Positions 34,157-43,370 of a stretch of DNA of 64,000 bases are shown here, one piece after another. The DNA lies in contig NZ_CP140772.1 of assembly GCF_037893185.1 (NCBI RefSeq), forward strand, positions 5,456,001 through 5,520,000. The letters are read 5' to 3'. The position numbers and the translations under genes were made by a program. The stretch's first letter is position 1. Each line of letters opens with the position of its first letter. The DNA comes from Chitinophaga sp. 180180018-3 (GTDB taxonomy: Bacteria; Bacteroidota; Bacteroidia; Chitinophagales; Chitinophagaceae). Under the pieces are notes generated by a model, which was given only the letters and a program-made list of their open reading frames with translations, was not told the origin of the DNA and searched no databases.

Positions 34157-36952
34157 CTATAAGTCGTAGAACTGTCTCGATCGGTTAATCCTCAGATCTC
34201 GCAAAATACCCGCCTTCGGATTAATAGTGATGCTGAACTGACGGAAAGTACCGAATGGTATGATGTTGATCGACATCTGCCAGCAATGCAGGTCGCGCGA
34301 GATATACATATTCGTATAGGCAATCTGCATATTGGTGAAATCAAAACCAGAGTTAAGCCCGATTTTCCATTTAGGCGTCAGACTGAAATCTCCGTTAAAA
34401 CTCACATATTGTGTCACCCGCTTTACTACGCCTCCGGAGTCGGGAATAACAGTATTGGTATAAGCTAAACTGTAAGAGAGATCCAGGCGCCACGGGATAT
34501 CAAAATCCACGTACTCGCCAGGATTATTACGTACCATCTGCAACTGTCGCTGCTGCGCAGCAAAGGCTGCATCCGTGCTTTGCGCATTCTGGATAGAATC
34601 AAGCTGCGCCTGCTTATTCTTACTCTTCTTGTCTTTCGATTGGAAAGATGTACTCAGCGATATACTGGCGTTAGTCAACCGTCCCAGGCTGAGCTTACCC
34701 TGCTGCCATACGTATTTGTCGAGGCGGTGCCCACGGGCATCTACCTGATACGGATCAATGTTACCAGTGGCAGAGATATTCAGTTTATCAAACAGGTTCG
34801 TTCTTGCATAGATACTGAAAGGCGACAGCTTAAATGAATCAGCCACCAGGTTGTAGCTACCGTTAATACCAAAACCATCCAGCAACTTTATCTTCTTTTC
34901 ATGGCTCCCGCTGGTATCCTTCTTGGAAAATACCTTCATCTCCAGGTTATTATCCAATCCGAAACTGATACCGCCAAACGATCCCATACCCGGCACACCA
35001 ACAATAGCTCCATCAAACATCGATACCATGGTGGAGTCTTTCTCTTTGTTGTACCTGTATTTGTAATAGTATTTGCTCGACAGATCAGGCCTGTAAGACA
35101 TACTGATATTAGGCCGCACCACGTGACGGATCGCCCTTACTTTAGATGTTTTCTTAAAGGCATACATACCATATACGGCCGTCGACAGCGATACACCGGC
35201 GCTTACATCACGTGCAGTGAAGAGCCCCGACTGATAGATACTGTCAACGCCGCCTTTATCAGTTGATCCCGGAATGGGTTTATTGTCGTTCCACTGACGC
35301 AACAGCTTCTTGGCATACCAGTATTCGGTGTAGTTAACACTGGGCGATAAAGTGAATGTTTTAAATACCGGAATGGAGAACGAAATCGGGATACTGTGCT
35401 GCATACCGGTTTGCATCGCATTAAACATCGACTGCTTACCAAAGGCCGAATCTTTGAAATTAGCCTGGTTACGCAATATGCCATTGTAGGAAATACCTAT
35501 CTTATGATACCATTTGGGAGAACCTACCATTTCCTTAGGCTGGAAAGGATAAATCGTATTTACCGTGAAAGTAGCGTCCGGGAACGAAATAGACACATCC
35601 CGGGTACTAAGGTTCTGAGAATGGTTCAATCCCAGCGTAAGGTTATAAGGCTTGCCCTGCCATGTTTTGGAGAAGGTAATAGAAGACCCTATATTGTTGT
35701 TTACGCGGGTATTATAATCATATACATTAAACTGATTGTAGGTAGATGTACCAAAGTTAACAGCTGCTCCAAAGTTCACGCCTGGCCGGGCCTTGCTGTC
35801 CATGCTGTGGTTCCAGGTAACGCGGAAGTCCTTGGAGTTACTGAACTCAGATTTCACCGCCGGATCTCCAAAACGGGTATTGGCAAAGCTCAGGTTCAGC
35901 CCTCCGTTATATTTATAACGCTTCCGGTAAGTGGGGCTGGCCGTCAGGCTCCAGCTGCCATAAGAGTAAACATCCCCTCTCATGGTAAGGTCAAAATGCT
36001 CCCCCAGACCTATATAATACCCTCCGTTTTCCAAACCGATACCTTTCTGCTGGTTCACTACATACTGAGGAGGCAGGATACCGGAACGCTGTCCCTGTGT
36101 GATGGGGAAAATGGCAAACGGAATGAACAAAGGAGTGGGAATGCCCTCTATTTCCAGGTTGGCCGGGCCGGAGATCACCAGCTTATCGGGGATCACCTTG
36201 ATTTTACGCGCCCGGAAACTGAAGTGCGGTGTATCCAGGTTACAGGTGGTATAACCATTCTTGAAACCGAAAATACTGTTGTCAGGTCCTTTTTTGGTTT
36301 GTTCACTATGAATATATCCCTCTCCGTACTGCGACTTGGTATGATAAATCTTTGCTTTCTGGGAGGTAAAGCTGTATTTGAGTGTATCAGACTCGAAGCT
36401 CTGTCCGCCATCATTCATCACCGGTCCGCCAAAAAACTTACCCGCCGTATCTTTGGCATTGGTCGCTTCCAGGATACCGGTTTCCTGGTCGAAATTCATT
36501 TTTTCGGCGGAGAGATCAATAGTTTTGTATTTTGTGTTCGCGGTGCCGTACAGGTAAAACTTTTTGGCCGGAACCATCAGGATGATGGAATCCTTTGCCT
36601 TATAGCTTACCGGAGCATCCAGGGTATCCTTGGAGATCTTTGGCACAAAGAGCGTATCTACTGTTCGCTCGCCGGAAGTATCAGCCCCGGGAGATAACGT
36701 AGTACTATCATTTGCGCCTGCCGGCAGTTTAGCCCTGGTGGTGTCCTTTGAAGCCCGGAGTTTAGCTTTAGTAGAGTCTTTCCTTATTACAGGGGTCGTG
36801 TCTGCCAAATTTTTGTTAAAAAAAGCTGGCGCATGTGGCTTTCCTCCTGCAACTGCATCTATAATAAAAGGAATGGCAATAAACATACCGGCCAAAACCA
36901 GGTATGTATGTCTAAAAAGCTTTTTATAGTTATTTTTGTAGCTAGCGTTCAT
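34157..36952 (-). CDS. lptD: LptD-like outer membrane LPS assembly protein
   Basis: The 931 residues start with an N-terminal membrane/signal helix (about 15-35). An OstA-like beta-taco follows (KTIDLSAEKMNFDQETGILEA, then GYTTCNLDTPHFSFRARKIKV), then the conserved IEGIPTPLFIPFAIFPITQG segment and a long barrel ending in SRQFYDL. Bacteroidota LptD proteins carry this low-complexity Ala/Thr/Lys linker after the signal. It is transcribed divergently from the amidase gene and sits near an OstA/LptA-like gene, so lipopolysaccharide export genes cluster here. Confidence 0.9.
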   Translation of the reverse strand: MNASYKNNYKKLFRHTYLVLAGMFIAIPFIIDAVAGGKPHAPAFFNKNLADTTPVIRKDSTKAKLRASKDTTRAKLPAGANDSTTLSPGADTSGERTVDTLFVPKISKDTLDAPVSYKAKDSIILMVPAKKFYLYGTANTKYKTIDLSAEKMNFDQETGILEATNAKDTAGKFFGGPVMNDGGQSFESDTLKYSFTSQKAKIYHTKSQYGEGYIHSEQTKKGPDNSIFGFKNGYTTCNLDTPHFSFRARKIKVIPDKLVISGPANLEIEGIPTPLFIPFAIFPITQGQRSGILPPQYVVNQQKGIGLENGGYYIGLGEHFDLTMRGDVYSYGSWSLTASPTYRKRYKYNGGLNLSFANTRFGDPAVKSEFSNSKDFRVTWNHSMDSKARPGVNFGAAVNFGTSTYNQFNVYDYNTRVNNNIGSSITFSKTWQGKPYNLTLGLNHSQNLSTRDVSISFPDATFTVNTIYPFQPKEMVGSPKWYHKIGISYNGILRNQANFKDSAFGKQSMFNAMQTGMQHSIPISFSIPVFKTFTLSPSVNYTEYWYAKKLLRQWNDNKPIPGSTDKGGVDSIYQSGLFTARDVSAGVSLSTAVYGMYAFKKTSKVRAIRHVVRPNISMSYRPDLSSKYYYKYRYNKEKDSTMVSMFDGAIVGVPGMGSFGGISFGLDNNLEMKVFSKKDTSGSHEKKIKLLDGFGINGSYNLVADSFKLSPFSIYARTNLFDKLNISATGNIDPYQVDARGHRLDKYVWQQGKLSLGRLTNASISLSTSFQSKDKKSKNKQAQLDSIQNAQSTDAAFAAQQRQLQMVRNNPGEYVDFDIPWRLDLSYSLAYTNTVIPDSGGVVKRVTQYVSFNGDFSLTPKWKIGLNSGFDFTNMQIAYTNMYISRDLHCWQMSINIIPFGTFRQFSITINPKAGILRDLRINRSRQFYDL

Positions 36953-36967
36953 GTGTTACGGCGGCCA

Positions 36968-37001
36968 CAAACCTACAAGATTTTATACAATTTATTACAA
37001 A
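36968..37001 (-). promoter_or_regulatory. Possible promoter of lptD
   Basis: On the minus strand TAGGTTTG (36968-36975) fits TAnnTTTG. The nearest TTTG (36998-37001) is 22 bp upstream, slightly long. The start codon is 16 bp downstream of the -7 box. Confidence 0.45.
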
Positions 37002-37129
37002 TGGTAACTTGTAGTATGAAAAGATCCGTATGTATACAAGTGGCGAAAAGGCGCATGGAGCAAGAGGATGATTTACTTTAACAGATAAACTTATTTTTTT
37101 ATTTTTTGTGAAAAACAGCACCCATTAAA

Positions 37130-38335
37130 ATGAGAATCATGCGCTGGAACCGATTTTGGACTTTAGGACTGGGAACATTATTCACCTGTACCTTTTTTAT
37201 CCAGGCCAAAAACAATCCCGTTACTCCCAAACAGGACAGGCCTATCAAAACCATTATTATAGATGCCGGCCACGGTGGCGAAGATTCCGGGGCCAAAGGA
37301 AGCTATTCTACCGAAAAACAAGTCACCCTTGAAGTAGCCCTGAAACTCGGGAAACTCCTGGAAGAAAATATGCCCGATGTAAAGGTAGTGTATACACGAA
37401 AATCGGACCGTTTTGATGATGTGCGCAGAAAAGCCCAGATCGCGAACGAAAATAAAGGCGATCTTTTTGTGTCTATCCACTGTAATTCTACCGGAAAGAT
37501 CAGGAAGATAGTTGATTACAGAACAGTTTACCATCGGAAAGGCAAACGCAAGATAGCTACCAAACAGCCCGTGTATGCCTATTTCCCGAGCAACGCCAAA
37601 GGTACAGAAACTTATATCTGGGCTACCAGCAAAAACAACGCTAAAATGGAATCACTGAAACAGAATTCCGTTATCGTGCTGGATGCCAACTCCGAAGAAA
37701 CCAAACAGCTGATGGACGATACCGATCCGGAAACTTTCATTCTGCTGAACACACTCCGGAATGCTTATTTCGACCAAAGCCTGCGCCTTTCCGGCCTGAT
37801 TGAAGATGAATTTACCAGGGTAGGTCGTATCAGCCGCGGCGCCCGCCAGAGAAATGAAAAAGGAATCTGGGTGCTCTCCGCTACGGCAATGCCCAGTGTA
37901 TTGGTGGAACTCGGATTTATCAGCAATCCCGAAGAAGAGGATTACCTGAACTCCAACAGCGGCCAGGGTGAATTGGCAAACTGTATATATAAAGCCATTA
38001 AACACTACCGCGATGAACTGGACCGCTTCACCAATAACCGCAATTCCCAGCCTTCTACCACCCGCGTGAATAAAAAGGGCAAAAGCAACCCCGCTGCTCC
38101 GCAACAGGGCGACAGCTATTGCGTGCAATTGATGCTTACAGATAAGATATATAAACCAGGAGCTTCCATTTTCAGGAAGCTCCATGGTGATGTCAACCGC
38201 CAGCCGATTGTCATGAATAAAAAAAAAATGAACAAATATATCTGGGGCCGTTTCAAAACAGACCAGCAAGCCTCGGGGGCCTTGCGCAAAGCCCGGAAAT
38301 TAGGATTTAAAGACGCCTTTGTCACATCTTGCTAA
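37130..38335 (+). CDS. N-acetylmuramoyl-L-alanine amidase (Amidase_3) with C-terminal SPOR-like domain
   Basis: This zinc amidase cleaves septal peptidoglycan. The 401 residues have an N-terminal membrane/signal helix, then the Amidase_3 fold with IIIDAGHGGEDSGAKG (zinc His), ANENKGDLFVSIHCNST (second His) and PSVLVELGFISNPEEEDYL (catalytic Glu). The final 75 residues (YCVQLMLTDKIYKPGASIF, then YIWGRFKTDQQASGALRKAR) resemble a SPOR peptidoglycan-binding repeat. It is followed by the MlaD-like gene. The start is ATG at 37130 or, equally plausible, at 37139. Confidence 0.92.
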   Translation: MRIMRWNRFWTLGLGTLFTCTFFIQAKNNPVTPKQDRPIKTIIIDAGHGGEDSGAKGSYSTEKQVTLEVALKLGKLLEENMPDVKVVYTRKSDRFDDVRRKAQIANENKGDLFVSIHCNSTGKIRKIVDYRTVYHRKGKRKIATKQPVYAYFPSNAKGTETYIWATSKNNAKMESLKQNSVIVLDANSEETKQLMDDTDPETFILLNTLRNAYFDQSLRLSGLIEDEFTRVGRISRGARQRNEKGIWVLSATAMPSVLVELGFISNPEEEDYLNSNSGQGELANCIYKAIKHYRDELDRFTNNRNSQPSTTRVNKKGKSNPAAPQQGDSYCVQLMLTDKIYKPGASIFRKLHGDVNRQPIVMNKKKMNKYIWGRFKTDQQASGALRKARKLGFKDAFVTSC

Positions 38336-38436
38336 TCCCCCCTCTCTACTATATTCTACCCCATCCCTCTACCCCTTTTCCGCTTTTTTTATTACCAACA
38401 TTTTTTGCTGACTACGTCCCGTGCACGCTTTTTGTT

Positions 38437-38444
38437 TATTTTTG
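38437..38444 (+). promoter_or_regulatory. -7 box upstream of the MlaD-like gene
   Basis: TATTTTTG matches TAnnTTTG exactly, 20 bp before the ATG at 38465. No clear TTTG is found at the right distance, so support rests on the -7 box alone. Confidence 0.45.
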
Positions 38445-38464
38445 CGTGAACGTATACGAATCTC

Positions 38465-39463
38465 ATGCTCAAATTATCTAATGAAACCAAAGTGGGTATA
38501 CTAACCGTGCTGGGTATAACCTTACTTGTGCTGGGCTTTAATTTACTGAAAGGAAAAAGCCTGTTTTCTCATAACAGGACTATTTATGCGGTATATAAAC
38601 AGGTGAATGGCCTGCAACCGGCCAACGCCGTGCAGGTAAACGGGCTGGGTGTAGGTAATGTTGCGAATCTGGAGGTAATGGAAAATGATCCTTCCCGCAT
38701 CCTTGTAACACTGACCCTTACTAAAAAAATCGAAATCCCGCGCAACTCCGTTGCCCATATCAGCAGCGATCTGCTGGGTACCAGAACCGTGCAGATAGAC
38801 CTGGGTAACGCTACCGAATATCTGAAAAGCGGAGATACCGTTTATGCTGCCGTAGACGGCTCTATGACAGATGCCATCAAAGAACAGGTCAGCCCGCTGA
38901 TTAAGAAACTACAGGGAACCCTTTCTAATGTAGACTCAGTACTGCTCGCTGTAAACGCCATTCTGGATACTAACGCCAAAGGAAACCTGCAGGAAGCTAT
39001 CCGCAACCTGAATGTGACTATGCGTAACTTTACCCATACCTCCGCATCTCTCAACAGTATGTTGGATCCGGATAAAGGTAATATCCAGAAAACCTTCAAT
39101 AACCTCGCCGCTGTTACCGGTAACCTGAAGGATAATAATGCTAAGATCACCGGTATCCTCGACAATGCACAGAAAGCCACCGGCGCCCTCGCCAATGGCC
39201 AGATCGATAAAACACTGCTGGAGCTTCAGCAAACTGTCAATAACCTGAACCACACCATGGCCAAGCTGAACTCTACTGACGGTACCGCTGGCCTCATGCT
39301 GAACGATAAAAAAGTGTATAATAACCTGCAGTACTCGCTGGGTAACCTGAATAAACTGCTGGAAGATCTGCGGGTCAATCCTAAACGCTACGTACACTTC
39401 TCCCTGTTTGGCAAAAAAGATAAAACGAAACCACTGCCCTCCGACTCGGCAATGGCTCAATAA
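38465..39463 (+). CDS. MlaD/MCE domain protein, lipid-trafficking substrate-binding component
   Basis: The 332 residues start with one membrane helix (about 11-28). The MCE domain follows (YAVYKQVNGLQPANAVQVNG, LEVMENDPSRILVTLTL, NSVAHISSDLLGTRTVQID), then a long helical tail with repeated aliphatic/asparagine heptads. It belongs to the periplasmic part of phospholipid transport (Mla) systems. No MlaE/MlaF partner lies in the window, as is common in this phylum. It lies 10 bp upstream of the OstA-like gene. Confidence 0.9.
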   Translation: MLKLSNETKVGILTVLGITLLVLGFNLLKGKSLFSHNRTIYAVYKQVNGLQPANAVQVNGLGVGNVANLEVMENDPSRILVTLTLTKKIEIPRNSVAHISSDLLGTRTVQIDLGNATEYLKSGDTVYAAVDGSMTDAIKEQVSPLIKKLQGTLSNVDSVLLAVNAILDTNAKGNLQEAIRNLNVTMRNFTHTSASLNSMLDPDKGNIQKTFNNLAAVTGNLKDNNAKITGILDNAQKATGALANGQIDKTLLELQQTVNNLNHTMAKLNSTDGTAGLMLNDKKVYNNLQYSLGNLNKLLEDLRVNPKRYVHFSLFGKKDKTKPLPSDSAMAQ

Positions 39464-39472
39464 TAAGCATCA

Positions 39473-41362
39473 ATGCATCGATATATAAAATCAGGGATCT
39501 TCCTGGCCATTATCTGCTTCTTCGCAGCTACGGCCAACGCCCAGTTTCCGGCGCAACCCGCACCGAAATCCGGGTCAGTTATTGAAATTGTACACGCCGA
39601 CTCACTGCTTCAGGTGAAACGAGACTCCAGTCTCATGACCCGTATCCTCGGGCATGCAGTCTTCAAACAGGGCTCTACCACCTTCACCTGCGACAGCGCC
39701 ATCAGAAATGATAAAACAAATATTATCGACGCTTATGGCAATATCCACATCAATCAGGCCGATAGTGTACACATTTACGGCAACTACCTCAACTACGACG
39801 CCACTACCCGCATCGCCATACTCCGCGAAAATGCCAGGCTGACGGATGGTAAAGTGACCATCACCGGCCCCGAACTGCAATATGATATGAACGCCAAGAT
39901 CGGCTCTTATCTGCAGGGCGGAAAACTGGTGAATGGTAAAAGCGTACTTACCAGCAACGAGGGCTACTATTATACGGAAACCAAAGAGATGCACTTCATA
40001 CAGAATGTATTGCTGGTAGATCCGGAATATACCCTCAGCACCAGCGAACTGCTGTACAACACCGCTACCAAAATAGCCAACATCGTTGCGCCAACTACTA
40101 TCAACAGCAACGATAAAACCGTGATGTACACCAGCAGCGGTTACTACGATACCGAAAAAGGCTACGGTAATTTCGGTAACCGCCCCACCATCGAAGATAG
40201 CACCGGCATCATCACTGCCGATAATATCGAAATGGACAAACTCAATGGCATGGCCTATGCCACCGGTAATATGGTCTATAAGGATACCACCCGCAAAATG
40301 TCGCTGCTGGCCAATAAAGGAATCGTTAATCAAAGGGAAAAAACAGTGCTCGCTGTTCAAAAGCCCCTCCTGATCATGGAGAAAAATAAAGATACCCTGT
40401 ACATGGCCGCTGATACGATGTTTTCAGGAGTTGTTCGTCCTGACGACAGTCTCGCAATTCCCTCTGTGGCCGGGCTCCGGCGTACACCGGAATCTCCGAC
40501 CAGGAACCTGAAAGCGCTCCAAACCAAACGGCCTCCGGAACGGTTCACAGCAACGATTTCACCCATCAATAAAGGCGACTCCATTGCCAAAAAGCAACTC
40601 GATAGTATTCCAGGCAACATCATGATGTTCATGGCCGACAGTGCACTGAAAGTCACGCGGCAAAAACTGGATACCGCTATGGTAAAGAACGTAAAAATAG
40701 CCCCCGTCCCCGAAGTTAAGCTGCAGGATTCACTTCCCGGCGTCAAACACTATGCGGGTAGTATGGCACTCAAACGACCACAAAAGGATACCGCCGAACA
40801 ACGGTATATCCTGGCATACCACCATGTGAGAATGTTCTCGGATTCGTTACAGGGCGTGTCCGACAGCCTTTACTATAGCTCCAAAGATTCTATTTTCCGC
40901 TTCTTCGGCAAACCAGTGCTCTGGTCTAATAGCACAACACAGCTGAGTGGTGATACCATTCTCATGTTCACCAAAAATCAGACTGCCGACAAAATGCTGC
41001 TGAAAAATAATGGCTTTATCATCAATGAAGCCGGCCCTGATATGTACAACCAGATCAAGGGAAACCTGATTACCGGTTATGTAGTCGGCGAAACACTCGA
41101 CTGGATGCATGTGGAAGGAAACGCGGAAACGATTAACTACATCAAAGACCAGGCAGGCGCTTATATGAGCGTCAACAAAGCCCAGTGTGCTATTATCAAT
41201 ATATTCTTCAAGAAAGGAGAAGTAGATAAAGTAGTGCTGATCAAAGATCCTGAAGGCACGGTGTACCCATTCCCTAAACGGCCTAAAGAACAGCTGCTGT
41301 TGGAGAACTTCAAATGGGACAAGAAACGGCAACCGAAAAGCAAATACGAGCTAATGCAATAA
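39473..41362 (+). CDS. OstA/LptA-like periplasmic LPS-transport family protein
   Basis: The 629 residues begin with a signal peptide (cleavage after ANAQ) and two OstA-like blocks: N-terminal (TFTCDSAIRNDKTNIIDAYG, SVHIYGNYLNYDATTRIAIL, LTDGKVTITGPELQYDMNA) and C-terminal (QGVSDSLYYSSKDSIFRFFG, LSGDTILMFTKNQTADKMLL). A proline/arginine-rich linker separates them. Such proteins bridge lipopolysaccharide across the periplasm. Its start is 10 bp after the MlaD-like gene, suggesting one operon. A terminator hairpin follows. Confidence 0.88.
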   Translation: MHRYIKSGIFLAIICFFAATANAQFPAQPAPKSGSVIEIVHADSLLQVKRDSSLMTRILGHAVFKQGSTTFTCDSAIRNDKTNIIDAYGNIHINQADSVHIYGNYLNYDATTRIAILRENARLTDGKVTITGPELQYDMNAKIGSYLQGGKLVNGKSVLTSNEGYYYTETKEMHFIQNVLLVDPEYTLSTSELLYNTATKIANIVAPTTINSNDKTVMYTSSGYYDTEKGYGNFGNRPTIEDSTGIITADNIEMDKLNGMAYATGNMVYKDTTRKMSLLANKGIVNQREKTVLAVQKPLLIMEKNKDTLYMAADTMFSGVVRPDDSLAIPSVAGLRRTPESPTRNLKALQTKRPPERFTATISPINKGDSIAKKQLDSIPGNIMMFMADSALKVTRQKLDTAMVKNVKIAPVPEVKLQDSLPGVKHYAGSMALKRPQKDTAEQRYILAYHHVRMFSDSLQGVSDSLYYSSKDSIFRFFGKPVLWSNSTTQLSGDTILMFTKNQTADKMLLKNNGFIINEAGPDMYNQIKGNLITGYVVGETLDWMHVEGNAETINYIKDQAGAYMSVNKAQCAIINIFFKKGEVDKVVLIKDPEGTVYPFPKRPKEQLLLENFKWDKKRQPKSKYELMQ

Positions 41363-41378
41363 TTTTCAATAATACCGG

Positions 41379-41413
41379 AACTGGTTGCCAACAAAAAGGG
41401 CAACCAGTTTTGT
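41379..41413 (+). terminator. Terminator after the OstA-like gene
   Basis: AACTGGTTGCC (41379-41389) and GGCAACCAGTT (41399-41409) make a perfect 11-bp stem with a 9-nt loop, followed by a T-rich run. Confidence 0.85.
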
Positions 41414-41448
41414 TTTATAGGAAGTATTTTTCACCTAAATAACTGATC

Positions 41449-42660
41449 GTGATCCGGAAATCTATCCACATCATTCATAAAACACTGATATCCCCGATTC
41501 ATACTTTTCTGAAAGACAGCCGGGCAGTAGGAATTGTGCTCATCATCTGCACTATTGTGTCGATGATACTGGCTAATTCCGGGATACAGGACGATTATGT
41601 TGGTTTCTGGAACACCCTTTTTGACCCTGGCAACGAGCATCATTACCACTACCGGTCCTTATATCTTCCTAACTCCTATCTGTTATGGATAAACGACGGC
41701 ATGATGGTATGGTTCTTTTTTCTGGTGGGAATGGAGATCAAAAGAGAACTCACGATCGGTGAACTTTCATCTGTACGCAAGTCTATATTACCTGTGCTGG
41801 CGGCCATCGGAGGCATGTTATTCCCTGCATTGATCTTTGCACTTTTTAATAAAAACACGCCGTATGCCCACGGCTGGGGCATTCCCATGGCCACTGACAT
41901 CGCCTTCTCCCTGGGTATACTATCGCTGCTGGGCCGCCGGGTGCCAGTGTCACTGAAGATATTCCTGATGGCCCTGGCTATCATCGACGATCTGGGCGCA
42001 ATTCTGACTATCGCTGTCTTCTATACCCCACATCTCGATATCAAATACCTGCTTATCGGCGGTGGAGTGCTGCTGATACCCATATTACTTAATTTTCTGA
42101 AAGTACAACGGCTGATCCTGTATTTGATACCAGGCGTGGTGCTATGGTACTGCCTGTTCAATTCCGGCGTACATGCCACCATTGCAGGCGTGTTGCTTGC
42201 CTTTTGCATCCCTCAGGATAAGATTGCATCCCTGGTTCATGGCCTGCATGATCCGGTGAACTTTATTATCATGCCCATTTTTGCCCTGGCTAATACAGCT
42301 ATACAGCTGCCTTCCGATATCCATGGCGCGTTAAATAATAACATCAGTTACGGCATTATAGCCGGATTGGTAATTGGTAAACCTCTGGGAATATTTACCC
42401 TGTCGTTCATTGCAGTGAAACTGAAACTGGCCACACTCCCTTCCCATTCCAATTGGTGGCAGCTGGCCGGGATCGGCCTTATTGCAGGGATCGGCTTTAC
42501 GATGTCTATCTTTATATCTTCTCTCGCTTATGATGAAAGAGAATTACAGATTATAGCTATCATGTCTGTTATTGTTGCCTCTGTCATTGCAGGATTCGCC
42601 GGATTTATTTTTCTTCGCACCCTTAAACCTGTTGGCACTGTTCTTGCGCAACAAGGCTGA
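41449..42660 (+). CDS. nhaA: Na+/H+ antiporter NhaA
   Basis: This sodium/proton exchanger of the inner membrane has 403 residues, about 11-12 membrane helices and the paired catalytic aspartates in AIIDDLGAI (Asp180, Asp181). The initiator is GTG at 41449; no closer ATG keeps the N-terminal helix. The upstream amphipathic helix and the MEIKRELTIGEL motif fit NhaA. It is monocistronic between a terminator and the small outer membrane gene. Confidence 0.95.
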   Translation: MIRKSIHIIHKTLISPIHTFLKDSRAVGIVLIICTIVSMILANSGIQDDYVGFWNTLFDPGNEHHYHYRSLYLPNSYLLWINDGMMVWFFFLVGMEIKRELTIGELSSVRKSILPVLAAIGGMLFPALIFALFNKNTPYAHGWGIPMATDIAFSLGILSLLGRRVPVSLKIFLMALAIIDDLGAILTIAVFYTPHLDIKYLLIGGGVLLIPILLNFLKVQRLILYLIPGVVLWYCLFNSGVHATIAGVLLAFCIPQDKIASLVHGLHDPVNFIIMPIFALANTAIQLPSDIHGALNNNISYGIIAGLVIGKPLGIFTLSFIAVKLKLATLPSHSNWWQLAGIGLIAGIGFTMSIFISSLAYDERELQIIAIMSVIVASVIAGFAGFIFLRTLKPVGTVLAQQG

Positions 42661-42742
42661 TTTTAATCGTCGTCAACATACTTTAGAGGGAAAGCCAACG
42701 TTTTTGGACGTATATATTTAAGTTTAATTCAAACAAGACATC

Positions 42743-43270
42743 ATGAAAAAAGTCGTGTTATTATTCAGCCTTATTGCAGCTATAGCAATTCAGGCCAACG
42801 CGCAAAGAAAAAAGAGCTATCAAAGCAGTGATCCGGCCAACTACAATACTGCATTAGGTATCCGTTTGAATCCGTGGGTAGTAGGGTTTACCGTTAAACA
42901 CTTTATCCAGGGGCCACATGCCATTGAAGGTATCATCAGCACTAACCACGAACACAGGAATAACGTTACCTTCACAGCGTTATATGAATACAACTGGAAC
43001 GTGGGAATGCCCGGCCTGAACATGTATGCCGGCGGTGGTGCACACCTTGGTATTTATGATCGCCGCGACTATGACTGGGATCGTTATGTGAACAAGGGCA
43101 ATGGCTCTTACGTATCACCCGGATTGGATGGTATCATAGGCATCGAATACACTTTCAAGAAATTTCCATTAAACATTAGTGCCGATCTGAAACCTTACGT
43201 ACAGTTTGTGGGCCCCACTAACTACATCGGTGAGGAGATCGGCGGTGTGTCTGCCAGATTTGCTTTCTAA
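42743..43270 (+). CDS. Small outer membrane beta-barrel-type protein, signal-bearing, unknown function
   Basis: I recognise no named family. The 175 residues start with a clean signal peptide (MKKVVLLFSLIAAIAIQANA). The mature part shows alternating beta-strands (ALGIRLNPWVVGFTVKHFI, VTFTALYEYNWNVGM, LNMYAGGGAHLGIY) ending in FAF, typical of small porin-like barrels. It is followed by a strong terminator. Function cannot be read. Confidence 0.8.
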   Translation: MKKVVLLFSLIAAIAIQANAQRKKSYQSSDPANYNTALGIRLNPWVVGFTVKHFIQGPHAIEGIISTNHEHRNNVTFTALYEYNWNVGMPGLNMYAGGGAHLGIYDRRDYDWDRYVNKGNGSYVSPGLDGIIGIEYTFKKFPLNISADLKPYVQFVGPTNYIGEEIGGVSARFAF

Positions 43271-43292
43271 GTAAGGCGACCACTTCATTTAC

Positions 43293-43327
43293 AAACGGAT
43301 CATGAGGCAAGCATGGTCCGTTTTTTT
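43293..43327 (+). terminator. Terminator after the small barrel protein
   Basis: AAACGGATCATG (43293-43304) and CATGGTCCGTTT (43312-43323) form a 12-bp stem with one mismatch, followed by seven Ts. Confidence 0.85.
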
Positions 43328-43370
43328 ATGTTCCTGATTTTGGAGTAATTTTATTGTTCAACATCCGGAC

